A DNA stretch of 64,000 nt from Austropuccinia psidii (lineage: Eukaryota > Basidiomycota > Pucciniomycetes > Pucciniales > Sphaerophragmiaceae): contig JALGQZ010000011.1 in assembly GCA_023105745.1 (NCBI GenBank), forward strand, positions 45,786,698 to 45,850,697. Direction: 5' to 3'. Position numbers and translations under genes: made by a program. Shown piece after piece: positions 49,962 through 63,540 of this stretch; the stretch's first letter is position 1; each line of letters starts with the position of its first letter. The notes below the pieces were generated by a model. The model was given only the letters and a program-made list of their open reading frames with translations, was not told where the DNA came from and made no database searches.

Positions 49962-50220
49962 CTAATACGAAATGCTTGGATTGGATGAGTCAAGTTGGAT
50001 GAGCTGGTTGTGAAGGAGATGATGTCAGGAAGATGGTAATGAAGGCCCTAGCTGGTGGCGGGAAGGCTAGAGATTTAATCCTGGCCGGCGCCGCGCGAAC
50101 TGCCTCCAGAGTACCGAGTACAGGCACCAGCTGAGAGAGCACCACCACCATCAGCTTGGATTACATTGGAACAAAGAAACTGTCTCCAATCCAATCATAA
50201 GTTCTGATAAGAAATCTTAT
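49962..50220 (-). promoter_or_regulatory. MOB2 5' flank, GC-rich promoter region
   Basis: Contains the most GC-rich block in the window (CTGGCCGGCGCCGCGCGAAC near 50081-50100). GTATTAG directly precedes the ATG, so a 5' UTR intron is possible. No TATA box is evident. Confidence 0.45.
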
Positions 50221-53200
50221 CAATAAAGTCAAAAAATAGCTTTAAATTAACTAAAAAATAAATATTTAATAAGATTTTAATGAGTTTCTAACATGAACAC
50301 ACCTGAACGCCGGATAAAAGTATGGATTTTGAAAAATATGCCAAAATTATCAAATTCTTCATAATTCTTCTTGAAAATTTTGATGAATGAGGTTTAATTA
50401 CCGGTAAAAATCTTAAATTAATTCTTTAAAAATATTTTAATTTCAGAAATAATTCAATTAATTCCATCCCTGAGGGTGAATTTTATTTTACTGGCTAGAA
50501 ATATACAAGCCAAGCTTAAATTGAAAGTAGGATAAAAGTATTTTTTCTCTCATTAACTTAAAAGCAAAATCAAAAATTTTAGAATATATATAATAATTAC
50601 TTAGTTTAAAGAATATATATATAATAATTCTCATAATTTTTTTTCAAAATATTGATTATAAAATTGAACTCCTTTCAAGATAAGTAGTGCCTAGCTTAAA
50701 ACCTATGGAACTTTCAAACTTAATAAGGGTAATTTTATTTAATAAATGTTTTAAAAGTGAATTAAATCAAATGTAAAACTCCTTTTATCCTAAAAAAACC
50801 TTATCTCAAATTAAAATACCTATTAAGAAGTTAAATTTACAAATTTCTCTAAGAAAATTTAAATTTGCTTGTTGTAAAGTACTTATCGTTTTTGGAAATG
50901 GTTGTATATGATAAATTTAAAAATGAAAGAATAATAATGATAGATATCATATGAATTATAAATTCAATAAAATGATCAGCCAATATTTTCATTTATTTTT
51001 AAAAAATAAAATAAGGTTTTATTGAGATATTGGAAAACAATTTGAAAAAACAACACCTTTTCAAATATTGATACAAAATTTTTGAGGTAATTTAATAATC
51101 AGAATGAAATATTTTAAATTTTTACCAAAGTTTCAAAAAAATTTCAATTTCAATTAATTAAGATTAAATCAAGACTTTTTGGAAAAATTATTTATTTATT
51201 TAGCTTTGAAAATAAATTAAACTAAATTTAAATAAATTTTATGATTAGATTATCCATTTTTTTTTTCGGAAAATCAAATATTTTGTTTGGTAATTATTTT
51301 AATAGTATTTCTACATTTTTTATGATATGGCACCTTTCTAAATTTTTGGAATTTAATTTTCAAACCATTATTTTTTCAAAAAAAACATTGAGTATTACAT
51401 AATCATGTGGAAGGGCAGAGTTTGTATTTTCAATTAAGATTTAATATTCAAAAAAATAAAATCAATGAAATTTAATTAAGAGATGTGTCTAAAAAAATCA
51501 GGTAAGCTGGGAAGCCTTGATTAATTTCTCTTTCTAATAAAGGACCTCTTAGAGTTCATTAATATATATAATGGGTTGAGTTCTCAAGGATAAATTTTGA
51601 ATAAAATAGAAGATTATCTTTTAAAAAATTACTCGAAAAAATCATATTAGGAGTTAGAAAAAGCTATAAACCAAAAATGAAAATATTGAACCAACAAATA
51701 ATGTGGAATAAATAATATTTGAGCTATTGTAGAGTGAAAGGAATTAGTAAAAGAATGTGACTGCCAATAAAAGCTCTCACAGATGAGAAACTATATGATA
51801 TCTTAGTTTGATTATTAGAATATCTGATACTATCATTGATTTTAGTGCAGAATAGCTTATTTTGAGTCCAATCTGGTTTAAATATTAGCTGCTAATTTTG
51901 TATGGGGCTCCGATGTTTTTACAAATATTTTGAAGCATATTCCAAGAGTAATTGTATCTAAAGTGAAATTAAACACCTCTTTTAGTTTTTAAAACGTACC
52001 TTTAATTCCCTTCAGTATCTCTTTTTACTCTAATTTATTATTTGAAAATATGAGAAAGAAAATTTATTGAATAATCTGTTATTCACAGCCATATTAAAAA
52101 ATAAACAGAATTATGGGAAAATGGCAAATGTTATTGGTAAATTTATTTCCAAAATTAAATATTCAAATAGTAGAAGTAATTTTGGGTTAATAATGGCCTT
52201 ATTTAATTCTAGAAATGTTAATAAATGGACTTCAATATTATAGTTAGTTTTAATTTGGCTCCACATTGGATTTAAATGGTTTCTGAAAGGGAAAATTTGA
52301 GGATTTTAACCAATTCTCAAAAAACGGTTTCTTTGGTTTGAGCTTCAGTTAATCTTAATGATGAAACGTGACCCATCATTTTTTTAAATTAATTGGAAGT
52401 ATTCCTACATTTGAGATGTATTCATATGATATGAGAAATTGTTGACTAAATATCAATGGATTTGAAACATAATTTTCAGGAAAATGGAGTCAACTTTCAT
52501 TAAAGCTCAGAAATATCTGCTTGATTATTCTACAACTTCTTCTCTCCCCACAAATGCTAATTGCATTTTTACAACCTCAAAAAAAATCTTTCTAAAATGA
52601 ATTTGAATTCAATAATTAAGATGGATTTTGATCTTTAATTGAAAATCTTACTAAATAATAATTAATTTCCATGTAATTGAATATTATTCCCTTTCATCAG
52701 ATTCTCTTTTTTTCTTTTTTTTAATTGAAATTTATCTCATTATTTTATTCATAGACTCATTGAGCTAACAAATAGCTGTGAAGAAGTTAAATCTGAAATA
52801 CCATTATCTCTTTCATTTCTTGGTACTAATAATATTGAGAACAAATAAGCCAAAATAAACTTCATTTTTCATTTAGGCAGATAAAAATTGAATTTAAAGA
52901 CTTCCAAATGTATATAATTTTGAAAGATATTCAGTATTAAGGTAAGAAAAACCCACAAAAACATATTATTATTTAATATTCAGCTATATTGACCAAAAAT
53001 TGGATAGAATTACCAAGATAATTGGAGACAAATATCAAGAGAAACTGCTGTTTGTCCTCCACATATAATATACATTTGTTTCTGTACTAAAATATAAGAA
53101 AAACCTGGATTCATATCAAATTAATAGGGTATAGATTATGCAACAGCTAAGATTATCACTCTTATTTTACTATAAGTTATTTGAATTATATATCAATAAA

Positions 53201-54072
53201 AATAATTGAGCTTATATTTCCTGTTATTTACTGAAGGTTCATAAGTGGTCTCCAATGTAGTTTTTTACAAATTAATGAGATTAATCCATCCGTTACCTGT
53301 GAGATAGTCCAGAAGATGTGAGTTATTTAAGCTTACTAGTAGCTATTCCAAGTGGAGACATACTATTTAGAAGTTAAGAATTCTTCAAGCTCAGTTGTAG
53401 TACTTATTAAATAGGAATTTATATATCTATCAAAAAATAATTTATAATTTTTTTTGAATTATATTAAATTCATGAAATATCTTAGTTTCTTCATTAATTA
53501 CATTTAATATCCATAATTCTTTATTTGTACCACTAAATAGTACCAAAGCTAACCTTAAATATTCAAAACCCCTAAAAACATTACTATGATCCAAAATCAT
53601 CCTATAGTTATTGTCCCCACTCACAAAGATCACAACAAAATGAACTCAGAAAAATATTTGAAGAATCCCAAAAAAAGAAACCCATTACCACTATTAACCA
53701 GGAGGGAGCTTTGAAACTTCTAATAATTCTCTTGGAGTATATAATTATATGTATCACTGAGTTCTGTCCCATAATTAATTCATTGAATAGGTATTATTTG
53801 GGACTTTTAGTAATATTATTTAGTTTTAAATCTACTCAATAAATTATTCATTTTCCTATGGTCTCCAAGGAAAAGTTTCTTTGAGTCTTTTAGAAAGGTA
53901 AGGAGATACACCTTGTCAGCCTTAGCAACCGGATTGATTTAAAATTAAGAGCTGGTTACCTATAATTTCCTTTTTAAGGTTCTGCCTCATTTAAATCAAC
54001 ATTGAGAGGAGATCAAAAACTATTAACAATGAAAGAACTAAAGTGTTCTCAACAAATAAGATTATTTTCATC
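50221..54072. other. AT-rich intergenic DNA
   Basis: Composition drops sharply to AT-rich just beyond the MOB2 promoter. No gene or repeat termini recognised. Upstream parts of Harbinger copy E may be hidden near the right end. Confidence 0.5.
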
Positions 54073-56060
54073 TGTGAGCCTTTGAGATATGACCACATAT
54101 CCAAAAAATTTCACAACAAAATTTCTGTAACAATTATACTGATAATAATTATCTCAAAGACTAGTAAAAATACCATAAATAAGCACAAACCCTGAATTAA
54201 CTCAGAATCTAATGGGTAAACATGTGAAGTAAATTACACCATTATATTCCTCATGGTAAAATACACATATGTCATTTTTATAAAATTTCTGAAAAGTCAA
54301 TAATTACTGAAGAATAAGTAATAATACCTTAAAAAAGGCATAAAACCTCATTTAACTCAGAAACCAATGAACCAACATGTAAAATAAATTTTACCATTGG
54401 ATTCTCCATAAAGTATCACACATAAAACAATTATAAAGCTATTCTCTAAAGTCAATACTTAAGGAATTAAGCTGAATATATGCACTTTTTTGGTCAATAC
54501 ATATATTCATGGTTTTTAGCTAATATCTCTTGAAATATACAAGATACAGAGTTAAACCAAAAATGAAGTCACCACATAATTACTTTGATAGCACATATAT
54601 GAACTTTATTTTACAAGATATAAACAAGGTTAAAACTTGTAATGGTTTATTGATTAAAATCAATGGAGCTGTTGACCACTTTGTTGTGAAAGTGGTCCAA
54701 ACTCAAAAAGAAGTAGACAGTCAGATACTACTAGTTTATTTGTGAAGAATGATGTAGCTTTCACTATAATATTCAAGGTATAACCCCTTGAAATCATGGT
54801 TTGAAGTTTAAAATATAGAATTTCAACAGAAAAGATGAGTTACAAGAAAAATCATCAAAAATAGGGTTTTAATGATGTAATAAAATTCTCTTGGAAGTTT
54901 AATACGCACATGCCAAGCTATCAGAATACACTCTCAGAATAGCTGTAGGGTGTGTAACTCAAAAGTTATTAATGATCAAAGTTTAACCTTAAATTTGATC
55001 ATTTATGATCACTCACTGTAATCTTATTTTAAGTTTAAAAGTTATAAAAGTGATAAAGCTGGTGAAGAATATTAGATTATGATTAATACTAAAAAAAATA
55101 CACAAAGTTTATGCTTCTTCCAAGCCTATGATGTCATCAAACATAGAGTTATAGTGATAACTCTAAATAATGGCATAATAATGAGATAAAATGGTTTGAT
55201 CATGATGTAATCATCACTAAACCTTAAAATACTGATTATTTCTAGTAGACACCATCAGTAAATGTCTACTAGAAGACTACTGGACTCTAGAAGGGGGGTA
55301 TTTACTATAAATAGAGCCCTTTTTACTCCATTTTCCCCTCGGACGCATCAAAACATTAAAACAATTAAATCAAAAGGTAAAATCTTTATTCTTTACATAT
55401 AAATCTTCTATATTATCTAAGACAAAAGGTAATATTTATTGTAATCATCATTTTTTGACATGATTACTTCAATTGTGCCACTGTTTTGCTATAATTCTCT
55501 TAAAAATCTCATTTCCATGTAAAATCAAGAAAATTTGTAATTTCTCTTATTTTTATTTGTGAAATACAATTTAAATAAGTTTTATTGACATTATTTGGAA
55601 TAAAATATTTTCAAAATTATTATATGAAGTGTTCAAAGTAGGTTATTTTCTCTTATCATAATAATTTCTCTCTATTCTTATTCTCAATAAATCGTTGATT
55701 AATATAAATAGTATTTATATTAATATATAACCTCAATATTAGTAATATTATTGTTCTTAATTGTTTTTTATTAATAAAAAACAATTTTCTACACCTTTAT
55801 TATTTGTTTGTAGCAATAATAAATTGCTTTTAAATATATTAATTATATTATATTAATATATTTATTTATTATATTATTTTTTTATAATATGAATTATATT
55901 ATTATATTTATTTAATAATATGATTTTTTTTATGCCATAATTATAATAATTCTTCATGATAATAATTATTATCTTATTTATTTTATTTATAAGGACATTC
56001 AGAGTACATTATGTAAAAAATTAGTAATTTTTACTGATTTTTTAATAGTCAAACCTTACA
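54073..56060 (+). mobile_element. Solo LTR of the Gypsy family, with perfect TSD
   Basis: 1988 bp, TGTGAGCCTTTGAGATATGA to AAACCTTACA, colinear with the LTRs at 11703 and 20228. Flanked by TCATC on both sides (54068-54072 and 56061-56065). The TATAAATAG box is at 55306-55314. The short frame 54530-54745 is not a gene. Internal coding sequence was lost by LTR-LTR recombination. Confidence 0.9.
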
Positions 56061-57480
56061 TCATCCCTGATTAATTTAAAAGAATTACTCTAAATCAAAC
56101 CCCTTTAAATTTGATAAAACATGTTATCCTTTTTTCTGAGCTTAAATTTGAACACAAATTCTCAAAGAAACCTGAAATAATTGAAGTACTTGGGAATATA
56201 TTTAAAACCATTCATTTGAAATTAAGAACATAACACCAACTTAATAAAAGTAGTTTCTCACTCATCCCAAATGGTAAGCTCAATTAATCAAGGAATTATT
56301 AAATGTGGATATAAAATATTTGGAATTATTGCTTCATTCAGGAGAATTTCTTTCTTAAAATGAAGGTAAGAACAATTAATATTAACAATAATGGAATAAA
56401 AATAATAATTAATCTTTGATATGTATATTTCTTATTATAGCCCTATGTAGAAGAGTACTATATTTGACTTATTTGAAGATGAATTTACAAGGCTATTTTG
56501 AAATTTAAATAATTTTATTCAAAGATATCCAGCTTTGAATTATTTTTATTAATTTCCATTATTCCATTTCCAGGTGAAATTATTTATTCTTTCCTTCATT
56601 TTTTCAGTCTTGTTAAATATTTAATACTCTTAACAATATTTTCATTCAGGCAATTCATTTTATTCAAAAATATCAATTGTATTATCAAAAAGCTTAGAAA
56701 AAGGAATTTTTATGTCACATGAAAATATATTGTGAGATTTCATATCATGAAGAATCAATAAGGTATTGATCTGCTAAATAATGAACAGCTGTGAAATTTG
56801 AAATCTTAAGATTCTGATAAAAATTAACCTCATGTGATCAGCCTTTGAAAAAATTCTTTCATGAAATTAATATTCTTTCTATATAAAAACAAGCTTCCTT
56901 AAAGTGATGTATATGTATGATTATGAGTAAGAAAAATCTTCATCTTTACCAAAAATTTTAAGCAAATAAACACCTTAATTCAAAATGGAAATAATCCTCC
57001 AAATCTTTCCTTGTCCTCTGTGATGATGCTATCAAGCTACCATTTATCACTGCAATAAATACAATAAAGCTCTTCTGTTTAATTAATTTGTTAGTCTAAA
57101 CCTTCTTTTGTGAATTTGGATGAAATATTAGTTTCCTCTTGTAATTAATGAGACATGAAATTACCATCTTGGTATAGAACACAATTAAGACTTGAATAAC
57201 TTCAACAGTGACACCAGCTTTCACAAATTGCAAAATATGCAAATTTTCTCTTTATTATTATAAAAATATGGATATTCAATTTCAGGCATCTTTTTGCTTG
57301 AAGTTTAAGTCAATTTTGAATATAAGAGCACCTCTAAACATCCAAAATAACCTATAAAATGAATAATTTGTGGTCAATAATAGCTTTTTCAATTTATCAG
57401 AAGATAAACTAATTAAACAATCAGTTCTGCATCTTTAAGGTTCAGGATTGAAACCACAGGTATTCAAATGGATTTTGTTC
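56061..57480. mobile_element. Harbinger copy E relic, cut by the solo LTR
   Basis: Directly right of the LTR, AAACCTGAAATAATTGAAGT near 56168 and flanking sequence parallel the dioxygenase IDFSKKPGIMEI region (+). Near 57050-56990 on the minus strand, VINGSLIASSQRTRKD resembles the transposase FIDGSLIPLSQRPPND motif. Order and orientation match copies A, B and D. Both parts are heavily decayed. Confidence 0.45.
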
Positions 57481-60400
57481 ACAAATTGAATGTAACACTA
57501 GGATTAATTATGCAGTTCCTGAATGGGAGTGAAAGTAAAATAATCTGAATAATTTGGTCATTCTATTTATTATTGAAGAATCAACCTATTTTCCACAGAG
57601 ATCACCAAGAGAATTTCGATATTGAATGAATTTGAAATTATTCTCAAAAATAGGGATTTTATTTCATGAGATAGCTGGAAAAAATAAATATTTAAGTATC
57701 CAATCTATAACTATCAAAATGAATCATTTTAATAGTATTTTATATATTTTGGTATCAAATAGTACTATAATTTCTCAATGAAGAGAATTATAGCGTACAA
57801 GAGTCAAAGAAACTCAATAATTTCTTGAGTAGTTGTAATTTTTTTCACAATAAGATCTGATATGGCTCTATTGTATAATCAAATAATTGAAATATTTAAA
57901 TATGAACAGAAATCTGCTTAAATGAGGAATGAAGATATCAAAATTCTTTATTTTTATTCCTAAATAATATTATCAAACAATCCCCTTAAAGATAAATCAA
58001 AGAAAAGAGAATCTATGAGCTTAAAGAATAAAAAATACATAAAATATAGGTAATTCCATTTATTCACATTTGATATCCTATAAGTTTATGATATCAATGT
58101 AAAATATTATATTTAAAAGAATAAAAACAAATTTAATTATATTTGAAATAAGAAAAAAGAGAAAATAGCAGAATGTACCAGGGTGTCCCACATTTTGTAT
58201 CTGACATAATGCAGATAAGGGTTTGGAATCTGGAGCCTAGTCATGTTAATTAAGCCTTCAAATTACTTAATTAAATAATTGAAGCTGTGATATTATTGAT
58301 TTTTATTGAAAGTGGTCTTCTTATATGTATCTCAGAATAATCAATATTTGGACATAAGCTTTATCAAAAGACACATATGAGTCTTGGGAGAAATATCATT
58401 TAGCATATTTGGTGATTAAGTAATTATCGAAAAATATTGCTTATAAAAACTTTTTTATTAAGAAGTTGAGGCAAGAATTTCTGAGTATAAATAATAATCA
58501 TGTAAATCAAATATTATTAACTTAATTCATAATATTTAATCACATGAATTTAGTTTGATTTTTTTTTTGAATTTCTATGACAAATTAAATGAAACCTTTG
58601 GATTTCACTGCTAAAAATAGAAATAATTGAATAAATATAATATATACTTTGAATCATTCATTTTAAAATTATTTCAAAAGAAGACAGTCTATGTGATATA
58701 TTGTAAATATTTCAGAAAAAATCTTTTATTATATTCTTTCTGGGTAGAAACATAGATACAAATTTATTTTCTTAGTAATCTTTACTATTCTAAAATTTCA
58801 TTAGTAACTATAATAAAATTAATTATCAAGTTGATTTTTAATTTTTAATTTATATTATAATTTTTATCGATAAGCTTAATCAAAGTAAACCTATGAAATA
58901 ATTTACTATAAAAAACCATTTTTCCAATCAAATTAATATTTATGTCAATGTAATAATGAAATAACATCGATCAATTTTGGTATAATTTTTCTCAAGAATA
59001 ATTTGAAATATATCAATAATAATACTTATTTATTTGAATATTATGGAAAGAATGAAAATTATTGTGTATTTAAATCTGATAAGAGTGATTTAATAATAAT
59101 ATCAATTGATAGGAGTTTTTTGACCATATTAAACATGAAAAAAGGCTATCCCCACCAGTGGGGGTAGCAGGTTAAACATAGGTCCAACCTAGCTTTCAAA
59201 TTGCTTAATACTGGGGTCTAACTTTCTATTATTATTTGGTCATATTCCAAGCCAGATTTTTGAGATTCAGAAATACTTCACAAAATTAATTTAATTATTT
59301 AACTTCTGGAGATCCCAAATAATCCTTTATTCCACAAAAGCTTTTGAGGGAAAAATCAATAACTTCAAAAAGAATATGAAGCCATTAGTCATGAAATATT
59401 TTATTATTATTATCAAAATCAAAATACCCTCTTTTCTTATCTCCTATCATATACTTTCTTCCATGTATTTTCTTTCTCTGAAATTTAATTCATAAGATGT
59501 AATGATTTTGAATGTTTTAAATCTTTACATCAAAATATATCTCTTTGAAAAAATTCCTTATTTTCATTTTATCTCACTCACTCAAAAAAACCAAAAACAA
59601 AATGTGTATGTTTAATTATAATTTTCTCCCAAAATCTTAATTTATCTTAATATCTAAAAGTTGAAAAAAATCAGGCTATATAATGTCCTTCTTAATGCAT
59701 TGGGAAAGTTTTTTGAAATTCTTTTATGAATATCAGATTCAAGATAAATATCTCCCACAAAACATTCACCAAGTATAGATTTCTCTATTTCTTATCTGTG
59801 AAATCCAATATTTTTTAATGCTTTGGACCAAATATAACCCCGATTTTTCCAATAATCAAGTTTAAATCACTTTCATGCCTTTTTTCCATGATAGAAATTA
59901 CCTGAGACCCCTTATGACTCAAAAATTGTTTACTTCCATATCACATAACATTCAATGTATACAAAAATTATAAAAAAAATAATTCATAGTGATATTTTTT
60001 GAAATATTATTCAATTCATAAGAAAGGTTATTATTGAAAGAAAAATTCATCATATTTTACTGTGGTTGCAGAATAAAGTTTAACTCAGGCTCTTAATATT
60101 CTTCTATTTTCCAGAGAAAAATCAGAAATCCTGTAATAATTTTTCTAAATTAGAGAGATTTGAATTCATAACTAAACCTCCATCAAAATACCAATTCAAA
60201 AAATCAATTTTAAAATTATATGTTTCATTTCTTTATATGAAAAATCTTTTTTGGATTCAAAATATGTGATAAGTTTTCCATAGTATGAAAATCAGGTATC
60301 AATATGAAAGTTGTAAAATTTTAAATTTTAATTGAGGGAAGTCATTATATAAATAAAAGGTCCATTTAATGATATTAGTATTAAATATTCTCATACTTAT

Positions 60401-62639
60401 TTTTTCCAAGAAAATTATTTGTTTCAAAAAAATACTTAAAACTGAATTTGAAATTTATTGGATTTTTCTCTTTTTTTAGTAATAATAGCTTCATTAAAAG
60501 TGTGATATTGTATGATTTATAATCATAATATTCAATCTATAAAGAATATGTATCAAGCTGAAATATTTATTGGAAAACAAACATTCCCTTGTATATGGAT
60601 ATCAGGATCCAAGTGGAAATTAAAAAAACAATGATAATGACGAAATAAGTTCACCATAATAAAAATGTAATGAATCTTATACATATTTATCACTGGATCA
60701 AGAGAATAAGAATAATAATAATATTCAAATCCTTATTCGGGTTTGTAAATAATACACTTAGTTTAAAACCTCCCCCTCCAATGCATCAGTTTTAACAAGT
60801 GATTTTTTCATTGTTTTAGTCTTCCAAAACCTTCAGGGATTATATTCAGATTAATAGAATGATCTCAAATTGGTGGTAAAACTGATTTCTTTCAATAAGA
60901 TAATTGATTACAAAATCAGAATATTTCTGAAATTATATGTATTACTTAAGCCCCAAAGGTCTAAAGTATCCCGCTTCCAAGAATCCACCTCCCAAATATT
61001 TCAAAGTATTGATACCCCTAAAGTGTGATTTTTAAGAAGACAAACCTAACTTTAATTTATTTTTCTTTTTTGAGAAAATAAATAGTTTGCGGAAAGATAT
61101 CAGTTTGAATATTCATATGGCCTTCTACAATTAGTGAGTTTTAAAAATGGTGATACTAAAACTCTTAATCCCCTAAAAAGGGACCTGAAAGGTAATCTTC
61201 AAATTCAATAGCTGTGGTGAAATTTTTAAATTATTCCCTTAAGCTAGTAATTTGTTTCAGAATTTGCAAAATGCATCTATATATTTATTGTCATATATTT
61301 ACTAATTCTAATTTGCTGCTAGCTTTTGATTTGAGATTTTTATCAACTAAGTATTAAACTCATATATATGCAATAACCAAAAATGTCAAAAATACATATT
61401 ACTCTCTTCCTTAATTGCAATATTATTGCTCTTTATATCTTTGAAAATGGAATATTTGAAGGTGAAAAGGTGTATTTTAACTCCATAAAATTCTTTCATA
61501 CTAAGATATTTTCTCATACAGAAAAAATTGTAATCTTCTCTTAGAAGGAATTTTGTTTGTTGAAGATTTTCTTACTAATTTGGATGAAAATGCAAAAGAA
61601 TTTCACGGTAATAATCTATGGACATTTTTTTGTTTTTATTCATTGAGAAAAAGAACTTTAAAAGAAAATGAAGTTAATTTTAAACCCCCTTTTTTGGTTC
61701 TTCAGCCAAGTGGAAAAAATTATTGAATTATCTTCACTATATAATCTAGCTCCAGAGATTCAAAAAAAAAACATGGAAGGAATCATTGAAGTGGAAGACT
61801 TGTGAATTTTGGATAAGGTAATACTTTCATAAATTAATCTATTTAGGATCTTGTAATGTGATAAAAAAAATTCATATCAATGAAAACAATTAGTATACAT
61901 TATTTGAATATCTGGGTAAAAGAAGATAAGACCATCCTTTTGACTTTCCTCATAAATTTTTAAAGAAAAGGGTAAGTGTTCAAAGGTTCTGTCATCTTTG
62001 AAAATGATTATGCCTCTGGAAGTGATCATATTAGAAATTGACCCCTATAGACCTTTTTGTGGTTATTTTTGGTTTCTTTGGAGATTTGAATGAAACTTTT
62101 TTTCAACTTCATTGAAATTTGGCTCAAAACTTTGTCCAACTCACATTTACTGGCCAGGTTGGAGTTAATTTGGACACCGTTTGGATAAGAAATTATTTCA
62201 CAATTCACTATTATTAGAGATTCCTGAATTGAGAAAACACTAAGAGTATTTTCAAGGTTATTAATTTAAATTACTGATAAGGAAAATTTATTTAAAGATT
62301 TGAAAGAAAGGTTTTTTATCAAATTTCCAATCATCTCAAAGATAGTATTATATTTGGCCTTCAAGATTTTCTAAACATCTTGTAATGATTTTGAGATATA
62401 ACTGTCAAATTTGAAGGAAATTTCAAGCTAAATATATTTTTATCCCCAGGTATTTATTGAATCAAAATGAATGGCTTTTGATATATGTGCTAATTTATAA
62501 ATAAAAATTATTGCTTATGCTTCTACAATATTTTGAACTTGCTTTTGATTTATGTCATATTTATTTCAATTATTGATTGTTTTATATCTGATTTTCTGTG
62601 ACAGAATTTCCATATCTAATAAATATTATTACAATGATA
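57481..62639. other. AT-rich intergenic DNA
   Basis: No genes recognised. It includes one hairpin repeat (59131-59230) and a possible degenerate transposon end at 58189 (CAGGGTGTCCCACATTTTG). Short palindromic pieces occur at 60950-61030 and 61165-61195. Confidence 0.5.
59131..59230 (+). repeat. Hairpin-bearing repeat, copy 3
   Basis: AAACATGAAAAAAGGCTATC; the hairpin GCTATCCCCACCAGTGGGGGTAGC spans 59145-59168, and is followed by AGGTTAAACATAGGTCCAACC. Best-preserved member of the three. Confidence 0.65.
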
Positions 62640-63540
62640 TTGATCTTTTCAATTTGTGTAGATTTTTTTGACTATTTTACCCCTTTTTTTGAATTAAAAT
62701 TGTCTTATTCTTTTATTTTTTCCCTTTTGAATTTATGGCTCTTTTTAATTAATTATTTCATTTCTTTGTCAGTTTTGCTTATTTTAAATAATTTTTAGTG
62801 ATTTCCTTGCATTTTTATTTTATTTGTTTTAAATTTCAACTTTTTTCAATTTTTTCATTTGGAAATTCTACAATCTTGAATTTTTTATCTTTTAATTTTT
62901 ATTTCTATTTCTTTTCAACTTTTAAATTTTTCTTTTTAAATTTTTTGATTTTAAGTTTGATAGATATTTTTTTGTTTTTTATTTATTTTTTTGAGTTTTT
63001 TAACTTTATTAATTTTTTCATCTTTAATTTGATTAGTTTTTCCTTTTTAATTTCTATTTTTTTTAAATTTTATTTTTTACAACTTTTTGATTTTTTTTTT
63101 GAAATTTGATATTATTTCTTCAAAAAAAAAAATCAAATTAAATTTAAATTTTTAAAAAAAAATCCAATAAAATGTGCAAGACTAAAAATGAAGGAATTCC
63201 AAAGTTGGAAAAAAATAGAGAAAAAAAAATATAAAAAAATCAAGCTCAAAATAGAAGGATATAAAAAAGAAAGATAAATAAAAACCAAAAAAAATTAAAA
63301 AAAAATTCTTGAAATAATAAAAAAAGATGATGAAATACAAAAATATAAATATACCAAAGGTATAGAAGAAATTAAGAAAGATTTCAATAAAATTCCAAAA
63401 AATTGGCTTCTTTGTCATCATTGAAAAAAAAATCAGTATAAAAATGTACAAAAAACACAAACAATAATAATAAAAATTCAACTCTCAAAAAAACAGTAAA
63501 AACGAAAAGAAAAACTTGACATTTGAAAAAGGCTATTTTT
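62640..63540. repeat. T-rich/A-rich foldback-like block
   Basis: The strand is strongly T-rich up to about 63118 and strongly A-rich from there to about 63510. The centre, TTTGATATTATTTCTTC followed by an A-run and ATCAAATT, can pair. Phe/Leu/Ile-rich open frames on both strands (62598-63109 + and 63481-63182 -) are by-products of the skew. Similar in design to 35345-35990. Confidence 0.45.

Noticed and set aside
54530..54745. 71-codon frame inside the solo LTR
   Set aside because: Not conserved in the two other LTR copies and lies in LTR noncoding sequence.
58185..58230. CAGGGTGTCCCACATTTTG as a second transposon TIR
   Set aside because: No matching inverted partner or coding region was found nearby, so it was left as a note only.
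62598..63481. Phe/Leu/Ile/Tyr-rich frames resembling membrane proteins
   Set aside because: They follow from T-rich strand composition on either side of a skew switch, not from coding selection.
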